A DNA stretch of 64,000 nt from Punctularia strigosozonata HHB-11173 SS5 (taxonomy: Eukaryota; Basidiomycota; Agaricomycetes; Corticiales; Punctulariaceae): the NCBI RefSeq assembly GCF_000264995.1, contig NW_006767446.1, positions 745,557 through 809,556 of the forward strand, given 5' to 3'. The position numbers were made by a program, and so were the translations under genes. The notes under the pieces are model-generated. The model was not told where the DNA came from, made no database searches, and was given only the letters and a program-made list of their open reading frames with translations. This document shows positions 11,923 to 22,898 of this stretch, one piece after another (the first letter of the stretch is position 1; the number at the start of each line of letters is the position of its first letter).

Positions 11923-13230
11923 TCACAAGCACTGTTACCATGTTCAGTACGGGAACGCGAAGAAAATAGCATCTACGTACCTGGGAGTAGTAAGCGTTCA
12001 AGACTGTGCATGTCGTTCCGGATGCGCAAACCGTGCTGCCGGTGTAGCCTGTGGATGCAAAAGCTCTTCAGCAACCGCGAGCGCAAGACGAACATGAACG
12101 TACGACGTACCGATGCCACCACATTGGCCATAATGGGCAACGGGGCTGCCCGTGGCGGTAGGCGCCGAACTTGTAGTCGAGACCGTCGTAGCGGACGAAG
12201 ACGAGGCCGGGGCCGACGACGTGGCAGATGCCGACGACGAGGACGACGAAGGGCCGGACGGCGCCGTGCCCGCGTTCGGGCCCGCCGGGCTCGTCGTCAG
12301 GCTTCCGCTTTCGACGTAGATGCCGGACCAGTAGTAGTCCTCCGCGGCGGCGGAGGTGCCGCCGTTGGGCAGCCTGAGCACGCCGATGTGCCAGTCGGCC
12401 GAGTTGGTCGAGGGCGAGGTCGAGACGGGTGCGTGGACCTGGGTGAGCGGGTCGGAGCCTTCCGAGTACCAGAGCGCGACGGTGCCGGCGGAGAAGTCGA
12501 TGTCGTATGCGAAGTTCATCCAGACGTTGGGAACGAGCGGCTGCGACCATTGCGTCTGCGAGTTGATGTCCCAGCGGAGGGCGTTGTCGGTCGTGCCGGC
12601 TTCCCCGGAGATGAGGCCGTACTTCAGCTCGGTGAAGTGACTCTGGCAAGGAGATGAAGGGTCAGATAGAGCTGAACGGATGTGTCCAGTGAGTGCTGAC
12701 CTCGAAGAAGGCGATCTGGTGCTCATAGCCCGCGTTCGGTGGGTTCACATCGGAAGTTTTGAGGGAGAAGTGGTAGTAGAGATGACCAGTGCCGAGGTTA
12801 GCTGAGGTCTGGGGTATGATCTCCGTGCGCTCCATGGTCTGACCTATCATGCCTAGAGTAAGACAGCCACTCTACCCTACGCGCTGACGTGCGTACCGTT
12901 CCAGAACGATGTACCATCGATAGTAGTCTTAATTCCTTGGGCTTCGCTAGTGTCCGCGGGATTCTTGTAGTCGGCCGAGACCGCTAGGTACTCAGACGTC
13001 GCGCCAGGGCCATGAATGTACCATTGCCAAGGTTGTATCTCGTTTGAGAAAGACCCTGGAGACGGCGAAACACGAGTTAACGTTTGCGGTCAAGTGTTTG
13101 GACGTATACACTTACACTTGTCGAAGTCCGCGACAGTGAAAGACGAGTTGAAGAAACCATTCCATAGAACAGTGCCAGCGTGCGCGGAAGTCACAAAGGC
13201 AAAGGCAGCAGCGATGGCGTACTTGACCAT
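11923..13230 (-). CDS. GH131 beta-glucanase with C-terminal CBM1
   Basis: Secreted glycoside hydrolase family 131 enzymes act on beta-1,3/1,4/1,6-glucans and are found mainly in plant-biomass-degrading fungi. Six exons were resolved: 13230-13116, 13055-12897, 12852-12701, 12642-12111, 12048-11981 and 11931-11923, giving 344 residues. Order of parts: a signal peptide (MVKYAIAAAFAFVTSAHA); the GH131 domain, with motifs NEIQPWQWYIHGPGA, MERTEIIPQTSANLGTGHLY, EHQIAFFESHFTELKYG and VWMNFAYDIDFSAGTVALWY; a Ser/Thr/Ala linker; and a family 1 carbohydrate-binding module, HYGQCGGIGYTGSTVC to NAYYSQCL. The last intron separates the final Gln-Cys pair, so the terminal exon holds only Cys-Leu-stop. The long arginine-rich frame on the opposite strand is an antisense shadow. 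Confidence 0.93.
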
Positions 13231-14074
13231 GGTGGACGACGATCCCGAAATGAGGGGTGGGCGCCCACAAAATGACCCGCCGAGGTCCTGTTATACTCCG
13301 GCACAGAACGAACACAAGCGTGACGGGAGTAGATGAGGGACCTTCTTCGGGTAAAGCATACATCGTTGTCGGATGTGGTGCTGCCCAGGTGACGGCTTCC
13401 GGTCACGAACGGAAAAGCGTCGGAGGTTGGCTAGTCCTCCTGTTCATCGTTTATACTCCCTCGGGATCATGTTCGGTGGTCAGCGACACGGAGGAAGCCT
13501 GGAGTCGTCAGAGTGCTGTATCCTTGCATCAGTGAATGCAGAATTTTCGGAAGCAGGATGCAGTTCTTGGATTCGCCCGTTACTGCCGAGGTTAAAGCTC
13601 TGGGGTAATACGGGGTGATCTTGGAACTTCCCCGTTGGCTTCGTCTCGTGCATTGAGCTATAGTGTTGTTGAAAGGTGTTGAAGACGCAGCCCGAGTAAT
13701 CAATCCGAGTACTAGCATGATCACGTCGAGGTTAGCAAAGAGAGACGAACAGAGATCGCCCGCGTCGACGGCACCCGAAGTAGCTTTGGAGCCTCTTCGC
13801 TCTGCTCCAATTGCGCACAGAATCAAGCATCTCCAGCTTCCTCTCTCGATTCTCTAGATCTCTTGCAGAAACGCTCCTCTACGCGGAACATATTCGTCAA
13901 GACACATCTGAGGCTGTACTCTTGCAGGGTCCGCAGTACCAATTGACGTCCGTGTTCACCCCGGGTCCGAGGGAGTGGAAGGAGTCATGGTATAGCTCAG
14001 GCTTATAGACGTCAGCATCTCAAGACATCTCTAGTCTCTAGCTTTCTCGTTTGAAAGCTACTTTACATCGAGAC
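13231..14074. other. Intergenic region between GH131 and the Nudix gene
   Basis: Divergent promoters of GH131 (-) and the Nudix gene (+) lie here. No gene-like spliced frame was found. Confidence 0.35.
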
Positions 14075-15090
14075 ATGTCAGGAAGCGTGAGTAGCCGTCA
14101 GTGGGACTTGCTGTCTTGCTGATCTTATGCGGGTGGTTGGCAGAAGGCGCGTACGAGTCGCAAAGATCGCGAGGAGGATGTCGAAACGATGCTAGCGCAG
14201 GCCAGAGCAGCATTGCGAACAGGCCCACCTCGACAGTTCTCTACCCATTCTACCGCATCCGTGCCGGATAGCGCGTGGTTCGTCAGCGATCTTATGCTCG
14301 GCGCGGGCATGGTCATACTCCAGCCCGACACAAAGAAGATAGCAGTCGTGTATGACGATCGGATGGACTTCTGGTTCCTGCCCAAGGGCCGGAAGGATGT
14401 GGGAGAGTCGCTGGAGCAGACGGCGCTGCGCGAGGCATACGAGGAGGTACGTCGTTCAATTTATCCCGGTTTGGAGTAATGAGTACTGAAAGCTCCTCGC
14501 AGTCGGGATACCAGCCCCAGTTTCTTCCTCTGTACATGCCCCATCGGTTTCCCTCGCCCCCGAACCCGGACAAAGGCGTCGCTGGGACACGATCTCCATT
14601 TGCCAAGGTCACCGAGCCTATCTACGTCACCACACAGACCTGGGGCCCACGATACCACAATGACGGCAGCCTTCGGGATGCCGGCGGGGAATACATCTCG
14701 TTCTACTACGTTGGATACATCGGCGCAGACGCCGTAAGCCCGCCGCACCTTGGCATATATCCACTGCGACTCCCGCGTCTCATCGCTCCACAGGTCCATC
14801 ATCAGAACACCGGCATGGATAACGAAATGCACTACGTTACCCATCTGCTTCCGGCTCAGGAAGCTATCCAGCGGCTCACCCGGTACGAGCGTGCCGTGGC
14901 ACACATGGCGTGGCAGTTGTGGGTGCAAACGGCGCAGATAGACGAGGCCAAGACGAAAGATAGCGAGGACAAGGCCGACGAAGGCCGCACAGAAGAGCCC
15001 AACAGGGCCCCTGTTCCTGTCACCAAGCAAGGGCCTCGAACGGAGCCACAGGACCCGTCTGACGCTGCAGAAGGCGCCCCGTCCGCCTGA
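14075..15090 (+). CDS. Nudix hydrolase
   Basis: Nudix enzymes hydrolyse nucleoside diphosphates linked to another moiety; the substrate here is unknown. The model has four exons: 14075-14086, 14144-14446, 14503-14733 and 14794-15090, 280 residues. The Nudix box is split by an intron and becomes complete only after splicing: GRKDVGESLEQTALREAYEE joined to SGY matches G-x5-E-x7-REUxEExGU exactly. The third intron is 60 nt with no in-frame stop, so the unspliced frame also stays open. Splicing is preferred because ISFYYVGYIGADAV then continues into the family segment GMDNEMHYVTHLL. The C-terminus is a charged, Pro-rich tail. The tiny first exon (MSGS) is less certain; the ATG at 14189 is the fallback start. 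Confidence 0.85.
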
Positions 15091-15727
15091 GCTGCCGTAC
15101 ATCTGCGCTTGCTCTTCGCGAAGCTTTCGTGACCGACGGAGGTTGCACCCGTGTTTCGTGTCCTCGTCGACGCATTTCTTTGAAGACACGGTCCGGACGC
15201 ATTCACGTCTTCATATGGGAGAGAGCCTGGTATTCTCGCATTCGATAACTCGCAGTATGATCCATCGGGCCATGTGAAGTGCGGAACTGTTATCTGGATC
15301 CCGCGTTATTGAAGCAGCTGCAGTCAATGTAGAGTCCGCAACGGCCCAGATGACGCGACCCGAAGCCATCCTGTTGTACACGATGTGTGACCAAGCTGTT
15401 CATGGCAATATCACTATATTATTACACAACATGACGTACAGGAATGGTAGGAGGCTAACGAAACCTTACAATCGGAAAGAAACTGTGGTCGCACTGCGAC
15501 CTGCCAGATGTCCAGAATAAGCGAGAGAAACGGAAGGCGATAAGATTATGTGACACGCGGAAGAGCGGAGATATGAAAAGAGGGAGAATAAGGTCGTGTG
15601 TGCGTGGATACCGGGCACAATCCGTGCGCAGATCATAACGAGTGAAGCAGGTCGGCCTCAGAAGCGGAGACCCGCTAGGGAGGCAGCGGTAGCGGGTGCG
15701 CGCAACGCAGAGATTCCACAGCTTTCC
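15091..15727. other. 3' region between convergent Nudix and G-alpha genes
   Basis: Convergent 3' ends; only UTR-like sequence was seen. Confidence 0.4.
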
Positions 15728-17813
15728 TCAAAGCAAATTCGCCTTCTGGAGGTGATCGCGTAAAATACCCTCTTCCACGACCGCTAGCGTCGCAGCGGTA
15801 CCTTTTGTGTCCTAGACGAGTGAAGGTACCCGATTGGTCAACGATAGGTAAAACTGCCGGCGGGAAAGGGCGCCCAACTTACGATCACGGAGGTAAGGTG
15901 GACGTAGAACGGGCGCGAGATTGGATTGCTGGCCTTGGCAATTTCCTTGAAGTGATGCTGAAAATCTGCGTAACGTAACAAAGGCCCGGGGTGAGTTGCC
16001 GAATTTCCAACAGGACAAGCGGGTCATGTCAGAAGATAAATGAAACAACGTTTATGGCGAGGAGAAGCGGGTAGGAGAAGGTGCCACGGGCGGCAGACAT
16101 ACATTTTGCAACAGTGGTAACGTCATTCGGCCGATCCCCGAAACTTGGGACATGGTCCTTGACCCTCACGCCTGCCTTGAGTTTTCTCTCAAGCAAGTCA
16201 CATCTACCAGTTTGAGCAGGTTCGTCAGCATCACATCATTCACCGGGAAAAGTAAGCGAAGCATGTTACTGACTTGTTCAAGAAGAGGATGATCTGTGTC
16301 TTGGCCAGCAACTTGGAGGACGAAATCTGCCTCCACAGCAAAAAACTATCCTCCAGTCGATTCACTCTGCGGTCCTCCGCGAGCTTCTCGTCGAACGGAG
16401 AGATAGGCGCCAGGAAAATAATAGCGTCTACGTCGTCAAAGTACGGATACCAGGCCGCGCGCTGGGATCGATGTAACTTGATCAATCGTCGTTCGGGTGC
16501 GCTAACGGCAACGACGACATACCGATGATCTGTGACCGCCGACGTCGTAGAGGATCCATTCGGTGCCCGAAGCCCGCCCTGGATCAAGAATAGCAGAGAA
16601 CCCTATCAGCACGCATCCGCAGGATACGGCCCCGTGGTCACGCCGAGGAAGGAGTCGGACGAGTCTACCCGGGACGTACCTTGCTCAAAGACGAAGCGAT
16701 GTTCTTGGACGCCTACAGTACGCAAACGCGCGCGCACGACGTCACTGTCGGTTGGGGTGTAGCCCCTGACGGCAATGCGGTGAACGTCCTCCAAGAAGCT
16801 ATCGTGGCGCCCCCCATCAGCATGATCGGCCATTTTGGGATATTTTAGCGCTCACAAGCCAGGTTGGTCCTCCAAGCGGATCTTGCGTCGCTTCAACATG
16901 TCACGCACGACCTCGTCGTGCCATACTGCGGCGATGTCCGTCGCGCACCCGGCAATGACGTCCGCGAACTCGTCGTTCTGCGAGGTGGGGGACTCCCGGC
17001 CTTTCATGCCGGCCGGGAGCAGCTTGTCGAGCGCGGTCTTCCACCCGTTGTTGGAGCGAATGAAGAATTCGCCGGGGCTCTTGGCGTTATACACCCGCGG
17101 TGTCAGCGGTGCGACGGTATCGGCATTCGGGTCGAACGCGAGCACTTGGTTGCTGTACGGCGCATTATCGTCGAGATCCTGTGAGGCTGCGCCGAGCCGG
17201 GTTTCGAGTTCCCGCTGGACGCTGCGCAGTGGGCCAAGCCGCAGTTTGAGCAGGCGGTGCTTCTCCGTCCACGGCAAAGGCGATCCCTCGAGCGAGTAAA
17301 CGGAGGCGGCGTCGTCGTCGAATCGGGTGGGCTGCGGCGGAGCCCCGGACATCTCTTGCGACATGAGGTCCAGCAAATTGTTCACGGTGCGAACGAGGTT
17401 GAGGCGAATCACGTCCCGCCATGAATTGCGCTCCTCAGCCCACGCCTTTGCCGCGTACGTGAGCTGGAAGTCTTCGGATGCCGTCAGTCAAGGCATCGAT
17501 GCGACCGTCAGAGGTTAACTCACTCTTCAATGTCGTGGACTTGCCTGGATAAATGGTCAGCGCTCGTCCGAAGATGCTCGTGCAATCGAATACACTAACC
17601 ACTCTCGCTCTGCCCTAGAAGCAAAACCTTCACCGGTTTCCTCTTCTTCTTGAGCGCCGTCTTCTCCCTATCGATTTCGGCGTCGATTTCGTCGCTCACC
17701 CGCTTCGCCTCCGCTTCCTCCTGTTCTCGGCGCGCTCGCTCGGCCGGTGTCTCGTCTGGCGGAGGCCGCAGCGCGGCTGATAACGGATCGGGCTCCTCAA
17801 ATGAACGGCCCAT
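15728..17813 (-). CDS. Divergent G-protein alpha-subunit family GTPase
   Basis: Nine exons join in frame to 501 residues: 17813-17600, 17544-17524, 17471-16856, 16798-16680, 16602-16523, 16461-16274, 16203-16103, 15965-15883 and 15811-15728. Motifs in order: P-loop GQSESGKSTTLK (canonical G-alpha has GAGESGKS), split by intron 1; switch I Arg region RARLRTVGV; G3 DVGGHRS (canonical DVGGQR); FLAPISPFDEKL, a G-alpha hallmark; G4 NKCDLL, restored only by splicing; and a C-terminus ending DHLQKANLL. About 120 extra residues lie in the helical domain and N-terminus, with a long charged coiled segment before the P-loop. There is no N-terminal myristoylation Gly2-x-x-x-Ser of the classical type beyond MGRSF. 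The G5 TCAT motif is not evident; TKGTAATL occupies that place. This matches the expanded, non-classical G-alpha group of Agaricomycetes. Signalling partners are unknown. Confidence 0.88.
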
Positions 17814-20468
17814 GCTTGCTCGTCGTCGTCTACGTCGTCAGGAGAGGGGTCGATAGGAAGTGCGTGTGCGTGTTTGTGGTCGTGGAGGTCGGAAAGGCGC
17901 CGTGTGCGTATGGAGCGAAGAGAGGCCGGAGCTGTGAATCAGACCCATTGTGAGATCTGATGGTCCACCCGCCCAAACAGAGCTGACTGACCGATCGGGC
18001 CAGCGCGACGCCGTCAGCGCCGGCGAAGACAAGTCGAGTCCCTGCGTTGCCGTCGCAGGCGATGGATTCCCATGATCCTGCCATAATCAATGCAAAGAAG
18101 CTGAAGGGAGGGGCAGTGACCGGTCTCCAGGCTCACATGGGGGGAGGACCCCGAGCCGTGTCAGCGAACCGCATGCGCTCGATAAAGCAAGGCGAAGAGT
18201 GAAGACTGCAGATGCAATCGGCTGGATGCACATCTGGAAGAAAAGTGTATCAGAGATGCGTCTATCTCCAAACTCCGAATCAATGATGGTCCGAACGGAC
18301 GTCGATAATCAGCAGTTATCGTGCATGTTTATGCACACGAACGACCTTGCCTACTCACCCTCGGACATAGCGTACAGGAGCTGAAGAACTGATGTAGGAT
18401 GATGTTCGCACGTTGAGAGTTGAGTGTAAATATGTGCCAGCGAAGCTGCTTGGATGCCGTGAAGCGCGGCATTAGGAAGCAGGGCGGTGTTGAAAGCCGG
18501 CCGATCACTTGCTCGATCCTCCCAAGGTGATATCGCTCACAGCAAAATGCATCGTATCTCAAGATAGATCACAACAAATGCCTGACGAAGGACTAACACA
18601 GGATGGTTGAGCTGAAGCCGCGATAGAATTGATGGTCAAGACGCGAAACTCGTGGGGACTTTGCGCCACAACCGTTTTGCTGACGCTTGTTGACGCGCGA
18701 TTCTTCGGGGCAGGACTCCAGTCACTCCGGACAATTGATCCTCACTTCATCTGCTTTTCATCCTTGTCATTCAACGTCAATCGTGTCCATATAACATTCG
18801 GCGGCGGTGGACAGATGTGGCAAACTCCACTTGAATGGTTTCAGCGTTGCGACACAGTCATTTGATCATCACCGCAATACGGCCTACCTACAGTTAGTGC
18901 GAGCGCTGGCAACTTCGAATTCGGGTCGCCCATTCCATTCCCTGGATAGGCGCAGAACGCCGAACAAGCACAGGCACCGGTCAAACCTGGGGGTCTACCA
19001 GCCTTGTTCGTTCGCCCATCATACTTCCGGTCGTCCGGAAGTATGATACACTACCAGTATGCACTACGTTCTCCGGTGTTCTGGCTCACACGCAGGCTAC
19101 TGAACGCGTGAAGTAGGACGACTGCAGCTGATTACTCCCACTGGAGCGCACACGGCGCCGGGAGAATTCTGCAAGAACTCAACTGTTTGAGGGTATCACG
19201 GCACGATCCAAGGACGGGCACCTTAGCAGGTACCCGCGCCGCGATCACTTTATCCGGGCGCAGGGTCAACCTGTCAGGTCAAGTATCTTGGTCCTCTTTC
19301 TGTGATATAGTGGCGTGTCCCACCTGCGACACAATGACGTTCTCTCTCCTATTTACATAGAGACGAGACGACTTCTCGTGTGCAGATACACATCGTGGGC
19401 AAGGGCGATCGATTCGCCGGTGGCCACTGGATGCGCCCTGATCATCCTTCGTGGCGTCCCGGTGTCAATTACAGCAGCTCAAATGCATCCGCTCCCCCCG
19501 CTCACATGGCTGGAAAGTGTTAGACGTGCCGTGTGATCTCCACCGGTGAGTCGCCGTTGCGTTCCCATCGCGATCCCGTCGGTTGACACGAAGTGGCATA
19601 CAGTGTCCCGCTGCCCGTGCGCCAGGCAATCACGATCGCTATTTAGAGGCACCAAGCCCGATGCGATGCATAACTTAGGCTACGGGCAAGGATTTGACAC
19701 GGCATACGATACGAGAGCGCTCGTACCAAGAATGGGGAGCGCTGGCGAATTATGTATCAAGTATCGCACGCAGTGTCAACTGGTTTCGCTCCGGGCGGGC
19801 GCATGCGGTGACCGGTCGCTAACTACGTCGCACTGGGTTCTTCCCTCCGGCCAGCGGCCGGCGGCGGACGGGCGGTTCCCGGACAATGCCGCCCGCAGCG
19901 TACAGGTGAACCTGCGGATGTCCGTAGCTCCAAAGAAATGTGACGCAGGTCTGCGTGGTTACAGCATCGAGATAATCTACGGGACGTAATGAGTGGAGCA
20001 GCAAGCACCGCAGTGAGGGCTCGCAAGGGTCTGAAACTTGGATAGCAGCAGCAGACAGACGACACGGCAGAACATAAACCAGTCTCGTGAATGGCACGAG
20101 ATCAATCTCTCGTCCTCAAACGCCCTCATCTTCGATTCGCCTGGGCGAGGCCTGGCCATAACGATTTGAAAGTATTTGAGATTCCAGGGCGCGTTGCAGC
20201 TTGCTACAGGTTCGCGAACACTCTATTGGAGCGGCCTGGGGCGTCCAGATTCGCGCTGAGTAGATTGCGTGTATGTTCCTCTCGGACATCCTCCGAGGTC
20301 CTCGCTCAGTGTCCTATTTATACGACAGGGCAAGGGGTAGGTAGAGTGGTTTCTTGATCAACGAGATCTCAGCATGGTACACACCCGGAATCAATAAAAA
20401 AAGCAGGTCACCTCCAGTCGCTGTGACGTAAAAGATCGGCCAGGTTTGTGTGGGTTCTTCTAGAGGTG
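17814..20468. other. Gene-poor stretch upstream of the G-alpha gene
   Basis: No convincing gene. Open frames such as 19546-19989 (+) have no recognisable domain and no codon or splice pattern like the neighbours. A perfect hairpin sits at 19018-19047. Confidence 0.35.
19018..19047. repeat. Perfect 13-bp inverted repeat (hairpin)
   Basis: The arms ATCATACTTCCGG and CCGGAAGTATGAT are exact reverse complements separated by four bases (TCGT). It lies in non-coding sequence about 1.4 kb from the nearest recognised gene end. Confidence 0.9.
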
Positions 20469-21092
20469 CTAGAGCTGTAGCACGAGCAGGAGCAATCCGA
20501 CCTCGACCACGACCACCACGCCGGTAACCGCGACCACGATCCATCCGGCCGTCCGGAACGGCTTGCCCAGCATAGGTTTGTTCTCGTTTCCCTTGGTCAT
20601 GATAGGCTCAGACGGCCGTCTCCTGTGGCTGGACCCCAAAGCCGGCGAGTCGTCCGCAAAGTCGTGTTTGGCATGTCGCGAGCGAAAGAAGGACAGCACG
20701 AAGAGCAGAGCTGCCAGGACGGCGTAGAGCAGTCCAACTGCGGGGAATAGCTGCTTGAGCTATGGGGGACCGGGTCGTCATACCGTTGGACTTACTGCGG
20801 TAGAAACGTCTGTCGAAGAGCTTCAATATCGTGAGGGAGTAGCTATATGGTTTCAATAGAGTCAGCATGTGGTAAAAATGCGACCTGCAGAGACCCACCC
20901 AAGGTTGCCGATGGCAGTCCGCCCATAAGCACCGTCGAACGTACGTTGACGCGCCCGGATCTCAACGAGCTCGTTGACATCTGCCGGATAAAATGTCTTG
21001 GACTTGTGACCCCTGTATACCTTGATGAGTACAGCTGGAAACTGTACGTTTGCGTGGCAGATTGTTGCTCACCGGTAGGTGTACTGGGGCAT
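20469..21092 (-). CDS. Small membrane protein, DUF202-like
   Basis: Four exons (21092-21073, 21012-20899, 20842-20796, 20737-20469) give 149 residues. After a short N-terminus (MPQYTYRGHKSKTFYP) comes a segment, EIRARQRTFDGAYGRTAIGN, reminiscent of the ARxxxxxxRTFxxxxRT core of DUF202/YidH-type proteins. There are two clear further hydrophobic helices, GLLYAVLAALLFVLSFF and AGWIVVAVTGVVVVVEVGLL, separated by a hydrophilic loop with DDSPALGSSHRRR. Function is unknown; related yeast proteins are vacuolar or vesicle membrane components. The first junction, TAC CG|G GGT, is the only one that keeps the frame. The family name is my recollection of the pattern and not proven. Confidence 0.7.
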
Positions 21093-21437
21093 GGCGGACT
21101 GCGAGACAGAGGGTGTAAAGTCTAACCCTAGAATGGGGTTGCGACTTTCACCGGCTTCTTTCTCGCCTTCGTGTACGTGCTCGGACAATTTCGTGCAAGC
21201 AAAACTGGGCATTTGTGTAGCAAAACGTTGCTGTACAAGAAGGCGGAACCGTGTTGAGCAAGACTATCGAGAGGGCTCAAGGAAGTGAGTGCATGTCGCT
21301 GTGCCACGCTGGCCTGCTCATGGATTCCATGGATGCGCGCTGCATAGACGCTATGTCGACAAACATGCTAGTTTCACGAACTACTTTGTTGAATCAAGCC
21401 AGGTTATGTGGCGGGAGGACCTCTGGAGTGATTCGGT
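21093..21437. promoter_or_regulatory. Divergent promoter region of the DUF202-like gene and OXA1
   Basis: A 345-bp interval between two divergent start codons. No TATA box stands out. Confidence 0.35.
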
Positions 21438-22898
21438 ATGCGTGTTTGTAGCTCTTGCTGCAACAGTGTTCTGAAAGTCAGTAGACTGCCCTCTCTCGGC
21501 TCAAAGACCGTTCCAATATCACGAGCTTGGTGCGCGCGCTATTCATATCGCTCAGAACGACTGACTTACAATGACTTACCAACAGTTCAGGCTTGCTTCA
21601 CCCGCGCTCCGCCGTTCTAGCCGCCCCAGGCCTCGCCCGGAGCTATTGGTGGTCGACCAAGTCTCCCGAGGCCAGTACAGCCGCTGCCTCTCCGCCGTCA
21701 CCGCCCGCCGCACCTACCGCGGCTGCTTCTGAAGCTACTACATCCGTTACCGAGGCCGCGAAGCCATCCTCCGCCGACCTCGTCCAGTCCGTGGAGTCCG
21801 TGGAGTCCGTGGGGGACGTCGTACCCGAAAGCGCGAGCGCAGTCGCAGACGCCGCTGCCTCCGTCAGCACCGCGCCCTTACACTATGGCGATCTCGCTCA
21901 GCTCGGTCTCACCGGGTGGGGCCCCAGCGGCCTCTCTGTCTCATTTCTCGAGGCGCTCCATGTCTTCACCCAGCTGCCATGGGCATGGACGATCGTCCTC
22001 GGCACGGTCGCCACTCGTCTGATCGTCCTACCGTTCACGATTCGCTCCATGCGCGCGTCCGCAGCACTCGCGCCGTACCAGCCTCGTTTCCAGGAGATCA
22101 TGAAGCAATTCGCCGAAGCGAGGGCGCAGCAGGATCTGCCGCGTCTCCAAAAGCTCGCTATGGAGCAGAAGTTGCTCTACCGCGAGGCGGGCTTCAGCAT
22201 GGGCAGCGCGATCACAGGACCGTTGGTGCAAATCCCGGTTACGTTTGGCATGTTCATGGGCCTCCGGCGGATGTGCGAGCATCCCGTTGAGCAGCTGAAG
22301 AACAGCGGTTGGGACTTCTTCCCCGATCTGACGGTCGCGGACCCGACCTACGTACTCCCCTTCATCTCCACGGTCCTTATCCCTTTGACCATGAAGGTGC
22401 GCGTCTTGACGCCCCAAACGCCTCCGCCGTTTCTCTCTCAACTTTCTTTCGGCTGACACGGTTCTTTGCTAGGTATCCATGAGAGACATGTCGTCGACGG
22501 CCGCCATGAACCCGGCGCACATCTACAACGGGATGCTCGTCCTCAGCCCGCTCATGTTTGTAGTTTTGACGAAACTCGCCGCCGTGCGTCTCTTCCCCTT
22601 CTCTTCGTCCATAAATCAGCAGCGAAACTGACTTGACACCTTCTCGAAGGGCGTGAGCATCTACACCGCGACGGGCGCGCTGTTCGCCGTCCTGCAGAGC
22701 GCTGCGCTGCGATCGCACGCCGTTCGTCGAGCGCTGAAGATCCCGATCGTCCCTCCGACGGCCCAGCCCAAACCTGTCTCTATCGCGGACACCTGGCGCG
22801 CGCTCAAGGACAACATTACGCAGAGGGCCGAGCAAAGCCAGCGGACCGAGATGGCTCGCCAGCCGCGGCCTCGAGACCGCAACGGGCTCAGGCGGTGA
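21438..22898 (+). CDS. OXA1: Mitochondrial inner-membrane insertase OXA1
   Basis: YidC/Oxa1/Alb3 family insertase that places mitochondrially encoded and some imported proteins into the inner membrane. The model has four exons (21438-21529, 21586-22396, 22473-22583, 22650-22898) and 420 residues. Exon 1 encodes a basic, acid-free presequence (VSRLPSLGSKTVPISRA). An Ala/Ser/Pro-rich linker follows. The family core starts at LHVFTQLPWAWTIVLGTVAT and continues through RLIVLPFTIRSMRASA, MEQKLLYREAGFSMGSAITG, PLVQIPVTFGMFMGLRRM and FFPDLTVADPTYVLPFIST. Two later exons finish the last membrane helices (MLVLSPLMFVVLTKLAAGVS) and a basic, Pro-containing C-tail, which in OXA1 contacts the mitoribosome. 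The 5' exon is inferred from frame and presequence character; the rest is secure. Confidence 0.9.

Noticed and set aside
11713-12657. 314-residue Arg-rich open frame on the plus strand
   Set aside because: It is the antisense of the GH131-CBM1 gene; its Arg/Gly-rich composition comes from GC-rich codons on the opposite strand.
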